The notes under the pieces are model-generated. The model saw only the letters and a program-made list of their open reading frames with translations. It was not told the DNA's origin and made no database searches. Position numbers and translations under genes: made by a program. A DNA stretch of 64,000 nucleotides from Methylocystis rosea SV97 (lineage in GTDB: Bacteria > Pseudomonadota > Alphaproteobacteria > Rhizobiales > Beijerinckiaceae): positions 2,748,304 through 2,812,303 of the forward strand of contig NZ_KB889963.1 in assembly GCF_000372845.1 (NCBI RefSeq), written 5' to 3'. Below are positions 1-8,806 of this stretch, piece by piece. How positions within the stretch are numbered: position 1 is the stretch's first letter; each line of letters begins with the position of its first letter.

Positions 1-2
1 AG

Positions 3-107
3 CGGCTCGCGCAGCCGCCCTTCTCGCTCAAATTCGACGAAGACGCGCTCGAGCGGCTCGTCGACACGCTGGCGGGCTTAAGTCTTCGTGGACTCGCCGG
101 AGTCTAA
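3..107 (+). CDS. C-terminal end of an unidentified protein (partial)
   Basis: The window opens inside a reading frame that runs to a TAA at 105-107. The visible 34 residues end in a helix-like stretch (FDEDALERLVDTLAG) followed by LSLRGLAGV. The frame shows the usual GC-rich third-position bias, so I take it as the true 3' end of a gene that begins before the window. Too little is present to name a family. It lies 49 bases ahead of a small membrane protein on the same strand. Confidence 0.45.
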   Translation, partial: RLAQPPFSLKFDEDALERLVDTLAGLSLRGLAGV

Positions 108-156
108 ACCTGACCAATCGCTCCCGTCCGCTCGCGGCGCGTCTTAGGGAACAAAC

Positions 157-300
157 ATGACAGCTCTGCTGCACAGCAATTATTTCTCCGCGGTCCTGAC
201 CGAGACCCAAAAGGCTCTGGAGTTCTCCGCAAACGTCCTCATTCTCGCCGCGACCGTGGCGCTCGTCGGGGCGTTCTTGGCGCTGATCAAGGGCGCCTAG
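157..300 (+). CDS. small single-pass membrane protein, 47 aa
   Basis: This short frame starts with ATG and ends in TAG, with a plausible ribosome-binding stretch (AGGGAAC) just upstream. The product has an amphipathic N-terminal half (residues 1-25, ending TQKALEFS) and a hydrophobic second half from about residue 26 to 44 (LILAATVALVGAFLALI), followed by KGA, so it should cross the membrane once. No family is recognised. It sits between an unknown gene and a secreted protein on the same strand. Its small size makes the call tentative, but codon bias and the clean membrane segment support it. Confidence 0.45.
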   Translation: MTALLHSNYFSAVLTETQKALEFSANVLILAATVALVGAFLALIKGA

Positions 301-385
301 CCCTTTGCGCCGGCCGGGCGCCGCGTTCTTGTCGTCGTCGCGCAAACAAGGCATGTTTCAACTCGCCCCAAGCAACACATGGGTG

Positions 386-736
386 ATGAAAGTGAACATT
401 GCAGCGGCGTTGTTAGCGGTTGCGACCGCCTCGGTTTTTGCAAATTCGGCGCAAGCGAAGCCTTTGACGCTGCTCTGCCGCCATAGCGACAATCTCTATG
501 CAGCCCCCTATATGGTGGCCTATTCCCCGCTCAGTTCGACGCTCGCGATCGTGGACGATGGACGAACCGACGCATACGCCGTCGAAGACGTTGCAAAAGA
601 GAACGGGGGATACATCATTCAGGCCTATGGCAAGCTGCTGAACGCGCACATTACGCTGATCACTTCGCTTCCGAGGCAGATCCTATATTCGGGCGCCTTC
701 ACCAACGACGTCTTCGCGATCGATTACTGCAGGTGA
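386..736 (+). CDS. hypothetical secreted protein, 116 aa
   Basis: I start this gene at the ATG at 386 because it gives a clean signal peptide: MKV, a hydrophobic core AALLAVATASVF, and a cleavage-type NSAQA before KP. The frame is open further upstream, but that part reads as untranslated sequence. The mature part is about 90 residues, with two cysteines (in LCRHS and in the final DYCR), which could form a disulfide. No catalytic motif or known domain is visible. It is probably a small periplasmic protein. Function is unknown. Confidence 0.6.
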   Translation: MKVNIAAALLAVATASVFANSAQAKPLTLLCRHSDNLYAAPYMVAYSPLSSTLAIVDDGRTDAYAVEDVAKENGGYIIQAYGKLLNAHITLITSLPRQILYSGAFTNDVFAIDYCR

Positions 737-764
737 GCGGTTTTTCTTCGCCGCTGTTGGCGGC

Positions 765-2348
765 CTACGCCGCCCGCTTCTGATAGTCCTTCACATCCGA
801 GAATGTGATCGCCGGATTGCGTTCGGCGTCATAATTGAGCTGGAACGCCGACGAACTCATGAACACCGGCGCGCCGTCGAGATCGTCGGCGATGCTGGAG
901 CCGTTCGAATCGATGAAGCTCTTCAACTTCGCGGGCTCGTCCGAGACGATCCAACGGCAAACGGTAAAGCGCGGCTGCTCATAGCGCGTCTGCAATCCAT
1001 ATTCCCCCTCGAGCCGCGTCGCCAGCACGTCGAGCTGCAGCGCGCCGACAACGCCGACGATCGCGCCAGAGCCGTCGTGCGGCGTGAAGACCTGCACGAC
1101 GCCCTCTTCCGCAAGCTGCTGCAAGGCTTCACGCAGCTTCTTCGCCTTCATGGCGTCGCCGATGAGAATGCGGCGCAGAATTTCCGGCGCGAAGCTCGGC
1201 ACGCCGCGAAAGACGATCTCCTCGCCCTCGGTCAGCGTGTCGCCGATGCGCAGTTGCCCGTGATTGGGCAGGCCCACCACGTCGCCGGCATATGCTTCGT
1301 CGGCGATCGAGCGGTCGCGCGCAAAGAAGAACTGCGGCGCGTTGATGGGAATATTCTTGCCCGTGCGAATGAGTTTCGCCTTCATGCCGCGCGTGAGCCG
1401 ACCCGAGCAGACGCGCATGAAGGCGATGCGATCGCGATGGTTGGGGTCCATATTCGCCTGGATCTTGAAGACGAAGCCGGTCATCTTCGGCTCCTTCGCC
1501 TCGACGAGGCGCTTGTCCGCCTCCTGCGCACGCGGGCTCGGCGCATATTCCGCCATCGCGTCGATCAGATCGCGAACGCCAAAGTTGCGCAGCGCGCTGC
1601 CGAAGAAGACGGGCGTCAAATGGCCCTCGCGGAAGGCGGAGAGATCGAAAGGCTTGTTGCCTTCTTCGGCAAGCATCGCCTCCTCCCGCCATGCATCCGC
1701 GCCGTTCGGCAAAAGCGTGTCGAAGAGCGGATCATTGAGGCCGCTCGTTTGCAGCAGCTCGGCGTCCTCATCGATCCGGCGCACAGTTTTCGTGGCGAAG
1801 CGGTATGTGCCGGCAAAGCTTCTGCCCGAACCGATCGGCCAGGTGATCGGCGTCGCGTCAAGCGCGAGCGTCTTCTCGATTTCATCGAGCAGATCGAACG
1901 GGTCGCGCGCCTCGCGGTCGAGCTTGTTGATGAAGGTGACGATCGGAATGTCGCGCAGGCGGCAGACTTCAAAGAGCTTGCGCGTGCGCGCCTCGATGCC
2001 CTTAGCGGCGTCGATCACCATCACCGCGGCGTCGACGGCGGACAGCGTGCGGTAGGTGTCTTCCGAAAAATCCTCGTGGCCCGGCGTATCCAAGAGATTG
2101 AAGACGCAGCCGCCGTATTCGAAGGTCATCACCGAAGTGACGACAGAGATTCCGCGCTCGCGCTCGATGCTCATCCAGTCCGAGCGCGTCTGCTGAGCGT
2201 TGCGCTTGGCCTTGACGGCGCCGGCAAGCTGAATCGCGCCGCCGAAGAGCAGCAGCTTTTCGGTGAGCGTCGTCTTGCCGGCGTCAGGGTGCGAGATGAT
2301 CGCGAAGGTGCGGCGGCGTGAAACGGGGTCGTTGGCGGGAGTTGTCAA
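765..2348 (-). CDS. prfC: peptide chain release factor 3 (RF3)
   Basis: RF3 is a translational GTPase that removes RF1 or RF2 from the ribosome after peptide release. The 527-residue product has the normal family length. The G domain comes first: P-loop HPDAGKTTLTEK near residue 20, the switch II DTPGHEDFSEDTYR, and the guanine-specifying NKLD. Effector segments typical of RF3 rather than EF-G follow, including DRSIADEAYAGDVVGLPNHG and a C-terminal domain with ERNPAITFSDVKDYQ. The gene stands alone: the next gene on this strand (DUF3501) begins upstream of it and ends 113 bases before its start. Confidence 0.97.
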   Translation of the reverse strand: MTTPANDPVSRRRTFAIISHPDAGKTTLTEKLLLFGGAIQLAGAVKAKRNAQQTRSDWMSIERERGISVVTSVMTFEYGGCVFNLLDTPGHEDFSEDTYRTLSAVDAAVMVIDAAKGIEARTRKLFEVCRLRDIPIVTFINKLDREARDPFDLLDEIEKTLALDATPITWPIGSGRSFAGTYRFATKTVRRIDEDAELLQTSGLNDPLFDTLLPNGADAWREEAMLAEEGNKPFDLSAFREGHLTPVFFGSALRNFGVRDLIDAMAEYAPSPRAQEADKRLVEAKEPKMTGFVFKIQANMDPNHRDRIAFMRVCSGRLTRGMKAKLIRTGKNIPINAPQFFFARDRSIADEAYAGDVVGLPNHGQLRIGDTLTEGEEIVFRGVPSFAPEILRRILIGDAMKAKKLREALQQLAEEGVVQVFTPHDGSGAIVGVVGALQLDVLATRLEGEYGLQTRYEQPRFTVCRWIVSDEPAKLKSFIDSNGSSIADDLDGAPVFMSSSAFQLNYDAERNPAITFSDVKDYQKRAA

Positions 2349-2461
2349 TGCACTGTCGGTTGTGAGGGAAACGCTTGAAGACGACTTAATGGCAAGCGAG
2401 GCTCACTGCAATCTTGCTTCATCAAAGGCCAAGGTATCATCGATCGCCGCCAAGCGCGCCT

Positions 2462-3052
2462 TCAGGCAAAATCCTCCGCGAGCGATGCGCGCGTCGCTTC
2501 CGACAAAACAGCCATATGGCTGTAGTTGGGATGCGACAGGCCCAAAATCACGCGCGTGTTCGGCTCCCTGAACGCTGCAATCTGCGCCTTCGTGAAGGGG
2601 AAGTGCACGAATTGCACGCTGCTTGCCTTGCCTTCAGCCGTGGTGCGATCCTGATCCTGCTCGGCCTTGCCGGCGACGCGCTCGCCGCCGACTTCGATGG
2701 AGGCCGTCTCCTCGACGCCGCCAAGTTGCGCCAATACGCGGGCCCGCCGCAGCGCGTCGTCGATCTCGATCATGAAAGTCGCGACGAGTTCATTACCCTT
2801 TGGAATCAGTGGATTATATGCCGCAAGCTCGTCCGTGATCTGCGCCTCGCCGCCTTTTTCGATGTGCAGCATCTCCTGCACCTGCAACCACATCGTGTCG
2901 AAATTCTCGAAGTAGAAGGTGACGTAAGGGCCGACCTCAACCCGGCGATCCCGCTTGAGCGCCGTGATGCGCTTGCGATGTTCCGCCCGGTCCTTGGCGT
3001 ATTCCGCCCAGGGGAGGATATCGGCGCGGGTCAGTTCGTGACGTGTCGTCAT
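2462..3052 (-). CDS. DUF3501 family protein
   Basis: The 196-residue product matches the DUF3501 family, whose members open with a short Leu/Asp segment (here LTRADILPWAEYAKDRAEHR) and continue with a conserved FYFENFDTMWLQVQEML block. It has no signal peptide or membrane segment, so it is cytoplasmic. The family is repeatedly found next to a rubrerythrin and a heterodisulfide-reductase-like iron-sulfur protein, exactly as here, which suggests a shared role in peroxide or redox protection. The biochemical function is not established. A dispersed repeat occupies the 155-base gap to the gene upstream. Confidence 0.85.
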   Translation of the reverse strand: MTTRHELTRADILPWAEYAKDRAEHRKRITALKRDRRVEVGPYVTFYFENFDTMWLQVQEMLHIEKGGEAQITDELAAYNPLIPKGNELVATFMIEIDDALRRARVLAQLGGVEETASIEVGGERVAGKAEQDQDRTTAEGKASSVQFVHFPFTKAQIAAFREPNTRVILGLSHPNYSHMAVLSEATRASLAEDFA

Positions 3053-3079
3053 CTTTTTGATGCTCCATCAACCTGAGCG

Positions 3080-3195
3080 CTCATGCTGAGGAGCATCCGG
3101 GGGATGCGTCTCCGAAGCACGAGGGCGAGGCATCCTATGCAAATTTTTCCTCGTCCTTCGAGACGCGAGCTTCGCTCGCACCTAAGGATGAGGAA
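3080..3195. repeat. dispersed palindromic repeat, family A, copy 1
   Basis: The gap between the DUF3501 gene and the FeS-oxidoreductase gene carries a stretch reading TGAGGAGCATCC ... GGATGCGTCTC ... CCTCGTCCTTCGAGACGC ... AAGGATGAGG. It contains self-complementary blocks such as GAGCATCC/GGATGC and GCGAGCTTCGCTCGC. The block TCGTCCTTCGAGACGC recurs in inverted form near 8760 as GCGTCTCGAAGGACGA, so this is a mobile or extragenic repeat family rather than unique sequence. Confidence 0.6.
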
Positions 3196-3207
3196 AAAAC
3201 CCGACCT

Positions 3208-4554
3208 TTACGCGCCCGCAAGTCCATAAGCTCTCGCCATCAGCACGATCGGATGGCCGACGCGTTCCGGCTTCGGCGTCTCGCCGCCGAGCGTCTCGAT
3301 CTCCTGTTCGATATGCAGTCCGGCAAGCGGGCATTCGGAAACGACGTGCTTCTTGTCGGCGTTCTGCAACTGCCGCGCGGCGGGCTTGCCCACCTTCATC
3401 GCCGTTTCGAAATTGCCCTTCTTGTAGCCCCAGGCGCCGCCATGACCCGAGCAGCGCTCGACCACGGCGACATCGGCTTCAGGGATCAGCGCAAGCAGCT
3501 CGGCGCCTTTCTGGCCGATATTCTGGGCGCGCGAATGACAGGAGACATGGAAGGCGACGCCGCCATTGAGCGGCGCCATGCCTTCGGCCAGCCCCTCTTT
3601 GCGGGCGATGTCCACGACATATTCGGAGAGGTCGAAGGTCGCCTCAGCCAGACGCTTGACGCTTTCATCCTCCGGCAGAATCAGCGGCCATTCGAACTTC
3701 AGCATCAGCGCGCACGACGGCACCGGCGCAACAATGTCGTAGCCCTGGTCGATGTAGGGCGCGAAGGCGGCGGCGACCTTGCGCGCCGCTTCCGCCACGT
3801 CGTCGAGCATGCCCTGTTCGAGTTTCGGCATGCCGCAACAGGCCGGGTGCACGACTTTGGTCTCGACGCCGTTTCTTGCCAGCACGGCGAGCGCCGACAT
3901 GCCGATCGACGTATCGTTGTAGTCGCCGTAGCAGGTGGCGTAGAGCACGGCCTTGCGCGCCTTGGCCGGCGCCGACTCGTCGCGCATCGGCGGATTCGAA
4001 GCCGCCTGCGCTTCGAGCGTCTTGCTGGCGTATTTTGGCAGCTCGGCGTTGCGATCGACGCCCGCGACTTTCTCCTCGAGGCCGCGCATCATTGCGTTGT
4101 CGCGGCGCGTCGCCCAATTGGCCGCGCCTGAGATCAGCGTCGCCCATTTTCCGTAGCGGTCAGTGTCGGCAAGCGCGCGATCGACGGCGGGCACGCCCTT
4201 CTTTTTGGCTTCGACCGCGCGGTAGCGCAGGATCAGATGCGGAAAGTCGATGTTGAACTCGTGTGGCGGCACATAGGGGCACTTCGACATGAAACACATG
4301 TCGCAGAGGGTGCAGGCGTCGACGACCTGTTTGAAATCCGCGCTCGCGACGGTGTCGAGCTCGCCGCTTTTCGATTCGTCGATGAGATCGAACAGCCGCG
4401 GAAAGGAGTCGCACAGATTGAAACAGCGTCGGCACGTATGACAAATATCGAAAACCCGGCGCATTTCCACGTCGAGCTTCGCATCGTCATAGAAATCGTC
4501 GCTCCGCCAATCCAGCGGATGCCGGATCGGAGCCTCGAGGCTGCCTTCTCTCAT
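3208..4554 (-). CDS. heterodisulfide-reductase-like / GlpC-type iron-sulfur oxidoreductase
   Basis: This 448-residue protein carries two ferredoxin-like cysteine clusters near the N-terminus (CHTCRRCFNLCDSFPR and CTLCDMCFMSKCPYVPPHE), each suited to a [4Fe-4S] cluster. C-terminal cysteine-rich (CCG-type) motifs follow, with HPACCGMPKLEQG and CSGHGGAWG, as in HdrD and GlpC. It probably passes electrons from a donor to a partner in the cytoplasm. I chose the ATG at 4554 because GGAAC lies 6-10 bases upstream of it; an ATG at 4575 is also in frame. With rubrerythrin upstream and DUF3501 downstream it forms a known conserved trio. The physiological donor and acceptor are not visible from the sequence. 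Confidence 0.88.
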   Translation of the reverse strand: MREGSLEAPIRHPLDWRSDDFYDDAKLDVEMRRVFDICHTCRRCFNLCDSFPRLFDLIDESKSGELDTVASADFKQVVDACTLCDMCFMSKCPYVPPHEFNIDFPHLILRYRAVEAKKKGVPAVDRALADTDRYGKWATLISGAANWATRRDNAMMRGLEEKVAGVDRNAELPKYASKTLEAQAASNPPMRDESAPAKARKAVLYATCYGDYNDTSIGMSALAVLARNGVETKVVHPACCGMPKLEQGMLDDVAEAARKVAAAFAPYIDQGYDIVAPVPSCALMLKFEWPLILPEDESVKRLAEATFDLSEYVVDIARKEGLAEGMAPLNGGVAFHVSCHSRAQNIGQKGAELLALIPEADVAVVERCSGHGGAWGYKKGNFETAMKVGKPAARQLQNADKKHVVSECPLAGLHIEQEIETLGGETPKPERVGHPIVLMARAYGLAGA

Positions 4555-4580
4555 CTTTGTTGTTCCAAAACACAACGGCC

Positions 4581-4737
4581 GTCATGGCCGGGCTTGTCCC
4601 GGCCATCCACGCGGGGATGCTGCGGAGCGGTCGCCGCACGACAGGGATGCTGAAGCCCAGCCGCTGGCGCGCGGGTCAGGCTCTGAGCCTTTCGCCGGTC
4701 CCATCGCGTGGATGGCCGGGTCAAGCCCGGCCATGAC
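4581..4737. repeat. long inverted-repeat element, family B, copy 1
   Basis: Two 31-base arms face each other: 4581-4611 (GTCATGGCCGGGCTTGTCCC...) and 4707-4737 (the near-perfect reverse complement). Each arm is itself a small hairpin (GGCCGGGCTTGTCCCGGCC). About 95 bases lie between them and hold no credible gene. The same architecture with slightly different bases recurs at 12402-12536, so it is a dispersed family. It separates rubrerythrin from the FeS-oxidoreductase gene. Confidence 0.8.
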
Positions 4738-4758
4738 GCGAAGGACGTAATTCTCTGC

Positions 4759-5178
4759 TTACTTCAGCTCGTCCAGGGCGCGCTGGAAGCGGCCGGCGTG
4801 CGAACGCTCAGCCTTGGCGAGCGTTTCGAACCAGTCGGCGATCTCCTCGAAGCCCTCGTCACGGGCCGAGCGCGCCATGCCGGGATACATGTCCGTATAT
4901 TCGTGCGTTTCGCCGGCGACCGCGGCCTTGAGGTTATCGGCGGTCTTGCCGATCGGCAGGCCGGTCGCAGGATCGCCGACGGTCTCCAGGAACTCCAGAT
5001 GGCCGTGCGCGTGGCCGGTCTCGCCTTCGGCGGTGGAGCGGAACACGGTGGCCACGTCATTGTAGCCCTCGACGTCAGCCTTTTGAGCGAAATAGAGATA
5101 GCGGCGATTCGCCTGCGATTCGCCGGCGAAAGCGGCCTTCAAATTTTCTTCGGTCTTGCTGCCCTTGAGCATAGCCAT
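4759..5178 (-). CDS. rubrerythrin (short form without rubredoxin domain)
   Basis: Rubrerythrins are cytoplasmic di-iron proteins that reduce hydrogen peroxide. The 139-residue product has the ferritin-like four-helix pattern and iron-ligand segments: [55 protein letters not shown] and [10 protein letters not shown]. The C-terminal rubredoxin domain (two CxxC pairs) of classical rubrerythrin is absent, so electrons must come from another protein. The neighbouring FeS-oxidoreductase is a reasonable candidate. The start at 5178 is set by GGAGG seven bases upstream. An Irr-box-like sequence lies 54-70 bases ahead of it. Confidence 0.93.
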   Translation of the reverse strand: MAMLKGSKTEENLKAAFAGESQANRRYLYFAQKADVEGYNDVATVFRSTAEGETGHAHGHLEFLETVGDPATGLPIGKTADNLKAAVAGETHEYTDMYPGMARSARDEGFEEIADWFETLAKAERSHAGRFQRALDELK

Positions 5179-5231
5179 TTCTTGCCTCCGAGTATCTGAG
5201 TCGGCGCGGCCGTTAGGCCCCCGACGCAAGA

Positions 5232-5248
5232 ATTAGAATAATTCAAAA
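5232..5248 (-). promoter_or_regulatory. candidate Irr-box-like operator ahead of rubrerythrin
   Basis: The plus strand reads ATTAGAATAATTCAAAA, an imperfect inverted repeat. Rhizobial iron-control elements bound by Irr are usually described as TTTAGAA-N3-TTCTAAA; this site differs at about two of the fourteen fixed positions. It sits in an AT-rich patch that stands out from GC-rich surroundings and lies where a promoter for the minus-strand rubrerythrin operon is expected. The assignment is inferred from resemblance only. Confidence 0.35.
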
Positions 5249-5332
5249 CTAGCTTCTGTCCAACCAAAATCCAGAGCGGCGGCGCGGGGATTCGTCGCAG
5301 GCGCCGTGGACGCGTTCGCGCGCGCGGTGGCT

Positions 5333-6343
5333 CTATTTGACGCCGACCACCATGGAATCCAGCCCCGTCAGATGCTCAACCCGGGAGCTGGAGAACCCGG
5401 CTTCCTTCATCCAGCCCTCACAGTCGGCCCCCGTAAAGTCGAAGCCGCCGTCGGTTTCGATCAGCATATTGAGGCTCATCAGCAGGCCGAAAGCGTTCTC
5501 GCGACGATCATTATCGATCATGGCTTCATAGACGATCAGCGCGCCGCCTTCCGGGAGGGCGTCATATGCCTTCTTCAACAGCATCCGCTTTTGCTCAAGA
5601 TCCCAATCATGAAGGATGTGCCCCATGATGATGACGTCGGCCTTGGGCAAATCGTCCTTGAAAAAGTCGCCGGGGTAGAACCGCAGTCGCTCCGCGAGCC
5701 CATTGGCGACGACAAATTCCTCGAATATCGGTCCGACTTGGGGGAGATCGAAGCCGCCGCCCGAAAGATGCGGATGCGCCCGCGCGATTGTGACGGGGAC
5801 CATGCCCTGCGCGGCGCCGACGTCGACGAAGGTCCGATAGTCCCGCCAGGAGAATTTGTCGGCGATCGCCTGGGCGGCGCCGGCGCTCACGCCGCTCATC
5901 GCGGAGAGGAAGCCGCGCAGACGTTGCGGATCGGCGTAAAGCGCGGCGAAGAAATCGCTCTCGTCCTGATTTTCGCTTTGGCGTCGGCCGGTTCTCAGCG
6001 CCTCCGACAGATGTCCCCAGCTCTCGTACAGGCGCGCATTGGCCATCTCCAGCAGCCCGCCGACATAGCTCGGCCGACCGCGCACAAGGAAAAAATCCGC
6101 TTCGGGCGTATTGGCGTAACGCCCGTTGGCGTCGCGCTCCAGAACTTTCATTGCTACGAGAGCGTCGAAGAAGTCGTGCGCGGAGCGCTTGTGTAAGCCG
6201 AGTTGGGGCGTCAGCGTCGCAAGGTCGGCGGGGCCGTCGGCGAGAGCGTCGAAGACGCCGAGCTCCACTGCCGAAAGCAGCGCCTTGGCGTTCCAGAACG
6301 ACATGCCGAGAGCGAGAAGTTTTTCAGGAGAAGGCTTGAGCAT
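5333..6343 (-). CDS. SAM-dependent methyltransferase, plant/bacterial O-methyltransferase (COMT-like) family
   Basis: The 336-residue product has the two-part layout of this family. Residues 1-100 form a winged-helix dimerisation domain ([29 protein letters not shown]). The remainder is a Rossmann methyltransferase domain with the SAM-binding [16 protein letters not shown], the acidic [15 protein letters not shown], and the catalytic-region [19 protein letters not shown], whose His is the usual general base. The substrate, probably a small hydroxylated compound, cannot be told. No biosynthetic cluster surrounds it. It is followed by der 42 bases upstream on the same strand. Confidence 0.85.
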   Translation of the reverse strand: MLKPSPEKLLALGMSFWNAKALLSAVELGVFDALADGPADLATLTPQLGLHKRSAHDFFDALVAMKVLERDANGRYANTPEADFFLVRGRPSYVGGLLEMANARLYESWGHLSEALRTGRRQSENQDESDFFAALYADPQRLRGFLSAMSGVSAGAAQAIADKFSWRDYRTFVDVGAAQGMVPVTIARAHPHLSGGGFDLPQVGPIFEEFVVANGLAERLRFYPGDFFKDDLPKADVIIMGHILHDWDLEQKRMLLKKAYDALPEGGALIVYEAMIDNDRRENAFGLLMSLNMLIETDGGFDFTGADCEGWMKEAGFSSSRVEHLTGLDSMVVGVK

Positions 6344-6385
6344 GGCGCCACAATCTCGCGAGCGACGTCATGACACAAGAGTCGC

Positions 6386-7786
6386 TCAGCCCTTGTGACG
6401 TCCTTCGAACGGGTTCTCCCCCGACTTTTTCGAGATCCTGATCGGCACGCCGGGAAGGTCGAAGGTCTTGCGCAGACCGTTGATCAGGAAGCGCTCGTAG
6501 CTCGTTGGCAGCTCGTCGAGCTGATTGCCGAAGAGCACGAAATGCGGCGGCCGCGACTTGGCTTGCGTCATATAGCGTATCTTGATGCGCCGCCCGGAAA
6601 CCGCCGGCGGCGGCGTCTCCTCGATTTGCGTCAGCAGCCATCGGTTGAGTCGCCCGGTGCCGATGCGCTTGTTCCAAATTTCATGAACCGCGAGGATCGC
6701 TTGCATGAGCTTATCGAGCCCCTGCCCCGTCGCGCCCGACACCGGAACCACCGGACAGCCGCGCAGCTGCGCCAGCAGGCGTTCTGCGTCTTCGCGCAGC
6801 TTGATGAGCGTAGCGTCGCGGTTCTCGACGAGGTCCCACTTGCCGAGTGCAATGACGACGGCGCGCCCCTCGCGCGCCGCGAGGTCGGCGATCGAGAGAT
6901 CCTGCTTCTCGAATGGAATCGTCGAATCGACGAGCAGCACGACGACTTCCGAGAACCGTACGGCGCGCAGCGCGTCGGCTGCCGACAGCTTTTCCAGCTT
7001 GTCGACGACGCGGGCGCGCTTGCGCAGACCGGCCGTGTCGAAGAGCTTCATCTTGCGGTCGCGCCACACGAAATCGACCGAGATCGAATCGCGCGTGATT
7101 CCCGCTTCGGGTCCCGTCAGCAGGCGCTCCTCGCCGAGAATGCGGTTGATGAGCGTCGATTTTCCGGCGTTGGGCCGTCCGACGACCGCGATGCGCAGCG
7201 GCTTCGTGACATCGAGGTCGCTGCCGTCCTCATCGTCGTTGCGCAGATTTTCTTCAATGGCGACGTCGTCTTCGAAAGGCTCGGCGGTCTCCTCGGGTAG
7301 AGCCTCGCGCAGCGCGTCATAGAGCGCGCTCATGCCTTCGCCATGCTCGGCGGAAAACGGCACGGGATCGCCAAGACCCAGCGAAAAGGCGTCGTAGACG
7401 CCTGGCCCGCCGGCCTTTCCTTCCGCCTTATTGGCGATCAGGATAACCGGCTTGCCAGCGCGACGGACCAGATCGGCGAAATATTTGTCGTCAGGCGTGA
7501 CGCCAACGCGCGCGTCGATGAGAAAGAGAATTGCGTCGGCGGAGAGGATCGCGTTCTCAGTCTGGGCGCGCATGCGCCCTTCCAGAGTCGGGCCCCGGCC
7601 TTCCTCCAGCCCGGCCGTGTCGATGATGGTGAAGCGCAGATCGGCGAGCTTGGCTTCGCCCTCCCGGCGATCGCGGGTGACGCCGGGACGGTCATCGACA
7701 AGCGCCAGCTTCTTGCCGGTCAGCCGGTTGAACAGCGTCGATTTGCCGACGTTCGGCCGGCCGATGATCGCGAGCGAAAAGGACAT
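6386..7786 (-). CDS. der: ribosome-assembly GTPase Der (EngA)
   Basis: Der is an essential GTPase that helps mature the 50S ribosomal subunit. The 466-residue product has two G domains in tandem, the hallmark of the family. The first has [16 protein letters not shown] near residue 8, [11 protein letters not shown] and NKAEGK. The second, after an acidic linker rich in Glu and Asp, has [16 protein letters not shown] near residue 205, [11 protein letters not shown] and GKWDLVE. A C-terminal KH-like domain follows ([21 protein letters not shown]). It lies directly downstream of a YfgM-like gene, with a 36-base gap. Confidence 0.98.
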   Translation of the reverse strand: MSFSLAIIGRPNVGKSTLFNRLTGKKLALVDDRPGVTRDRREGEAKLADLRFTIIDTAGLEEGRGPTLEGRMRAQTENAILSADAILFLIDARVGVTPDDKYFADLVRRAGKPVILIANKAEGKAGGPGVYDAFSLGLGDPVPFSAEHGEGMSALYDALREALPEETAEPFEDDVAIEENLRNDDEDGSDLDVTKPLRIAVVGRPNAGKSTLINRILGEERLLTGPEAGITRDSISVDFVWRDRKMKLFDTAGLRKRARVVDKLEKLSAADALRAVRFSEVVVLLVDSTIPFEKQDLSIADLAAREGRAVVIALGKWDLVENRDATLIKLREDAERLLAQLRGCPVVPVSGATGQGLDKLMQAILAVHEIWNKRIGTGRLNRWLLTQIEETPPPAVSGRRIKIRYMTQAKSRPPHFVLFGNQLDELPTSYERFLINGLRKTFDLPGVPIRISKKSGENPFEGRHKG

Positions 7787-7822
7787 GACTCGTTTCTCGC
7801 TGCGCTGCCGCGCCCTTCGCCG

Positions 7823-8611
7823 CTACTTCGAGGGCTTCACCTCGAACGGCGCCTCGCCGGACGATGCGGCGCCTTCCTGTTCCGGCTCGATCACCGGCGT
7901 CACGGTGACATTGCCGCCGCTCGCGGCTCCTCCGGCTCCGGCCGTCGGCGCCGCCGCCGCCGGCTTGGGTCCGCGTTTGGCGTGCAGCAACCCTTGATAA
8001 GCCGCGGCGCGCTGACGCACGGATTGCGGAGCGTCGCGATCGCTGAGCAGAATGTTGAAGTCCCTCTCGGCCTCTTCGAAATCGTCATTGGCCAGCGCGT
8101 CGAGACCATTCAATTCTTGCGCCGAAAAGCGGAATGCGCCGTTCGACGTCATCATCGGTCCGAGCGCGCGTTCCATCTTCTGGCGGTCTCCGCTCTCGAG
8201 GATGATCAGCGCAGCGCGCAGCAAAGCGACTTCCTGATTCAGTTTGTCGACATTCTTGTCGTCGGCGATCGCCTCCAATTCTTGGAGCGCGCGCGCCCTG
8301 TCTTCGCGCAGTTCCGCGGCCCGGATGCGCGCGAGCGCCGCATAGCCTTTGGGAGCGTCCTTGGCGACAGCGTCGAAAGCGGCCGCTGCCTCTTGAGCCT
8401 TGCCTTCGTTGGCGAGCGCGATCGCGGCTTCAAAGCGGGCGTTCGCGGCTTCCGCCGTTTTTTGACGGTTGGTCTGGTAATAGCTCCACGCGCCGGTCGC
8501 AGCGACGATCAGCACGGCGAAGATCAGGATCGGCGTGTGATAGCGCCGCCAAAGGTCCGCCGCCTTGTCGCGCCGGACATCTTCATCGACCTCATGGAAA
8601 ATATCGGACAT
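7823..8611 (-). CDS. membrane-anchored TPR protein, YfgM-like
   Basis: YfgM-type proteins are inner-membrane proteins with periplasmic tetratricopeptide repeats that associate with envelope protein folding and secretion. The 262-residue product starts MSDIFHEVDEDVRRDKAADLWRR, has one membrane span at about residues 28-46 (ILIFAVLIVAATGAWSYY), and then Ala-rich TPR helices. The C-terminal 50 residues are low-complexity Ala/Gly/Pro. I start at 8611, where the product begins with the family's acidic cytosolic segment; an upstream in-frame start at 8668 adds 19 unlikely residues. In many proteobacteria bamB lies between this gene and der. Here it does not. Confidence 0.85.
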   Translation of the reverse strand: MSDIFHEVDEDVRRDKAADLWRRYHTPILIFAVLIVAATGAWSYYQTNRQKTAEAANARFEAAIALANEGKAQEAAAAFDAVAKDAPKGYAALARIRAAELREDRARALQELEAIADDKNVDKLNQEVALLRAALIILESGDRQKMERALGPMMTSNGAFRFSAQELNGLDALANDDFEEAERDFNILLSDRDAPQSVRQRAAAYQGLLHAKRGPKPAAAAPTAGAGGAASGGNVTVTPVIEPEQEGAASSGEAPFEVKPSK

Positions 8612-8720
8612 GTGCGCCAGACCCTTGACTCCGCCCGAAAAAACCGGACTGACCGCAGCCGATAGCATAGGCGGCGGCCAAATGCGAGCGCAGCCGGCTA
8701 TTCCGCCAGGGCGATCGGGT

Positions 8721-8780
8721 GAAGGGCTTCCTCCTTCTGAGGAGCGCGCGCAGCACGCGTCTCGAAGGACGAGGAAGCGC
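8721..8780. repeat. dispersed palindromic repeat, family A, copy 2
   Basis: The gap upstream of the TPR gene holds CTTCCTCCTTCTGAGGAGC, a short spacer, and GCGTCTCGAAGGACGAGGAAG. The outer blocks pair with each other (CTTCCTC / GAGGAAG). The block GCGTCTCGAAGGACGA is the reverse complement of TCGTCCTTCGAGACGC in the repeat near 3160. No gene is visible in the 195-base gap. Confidence 0.6.
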
Positions 8781-8806
8781 GTGTTCTTCTCACCCGATTC
8801 CGCTAT

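Noticed and set aside
1077-2321. Long open frame opposite prfC
   Set aside because: Shadow of the prfC gene: no start signal, Arg/Ala/His-rich composition and no family resemblance.
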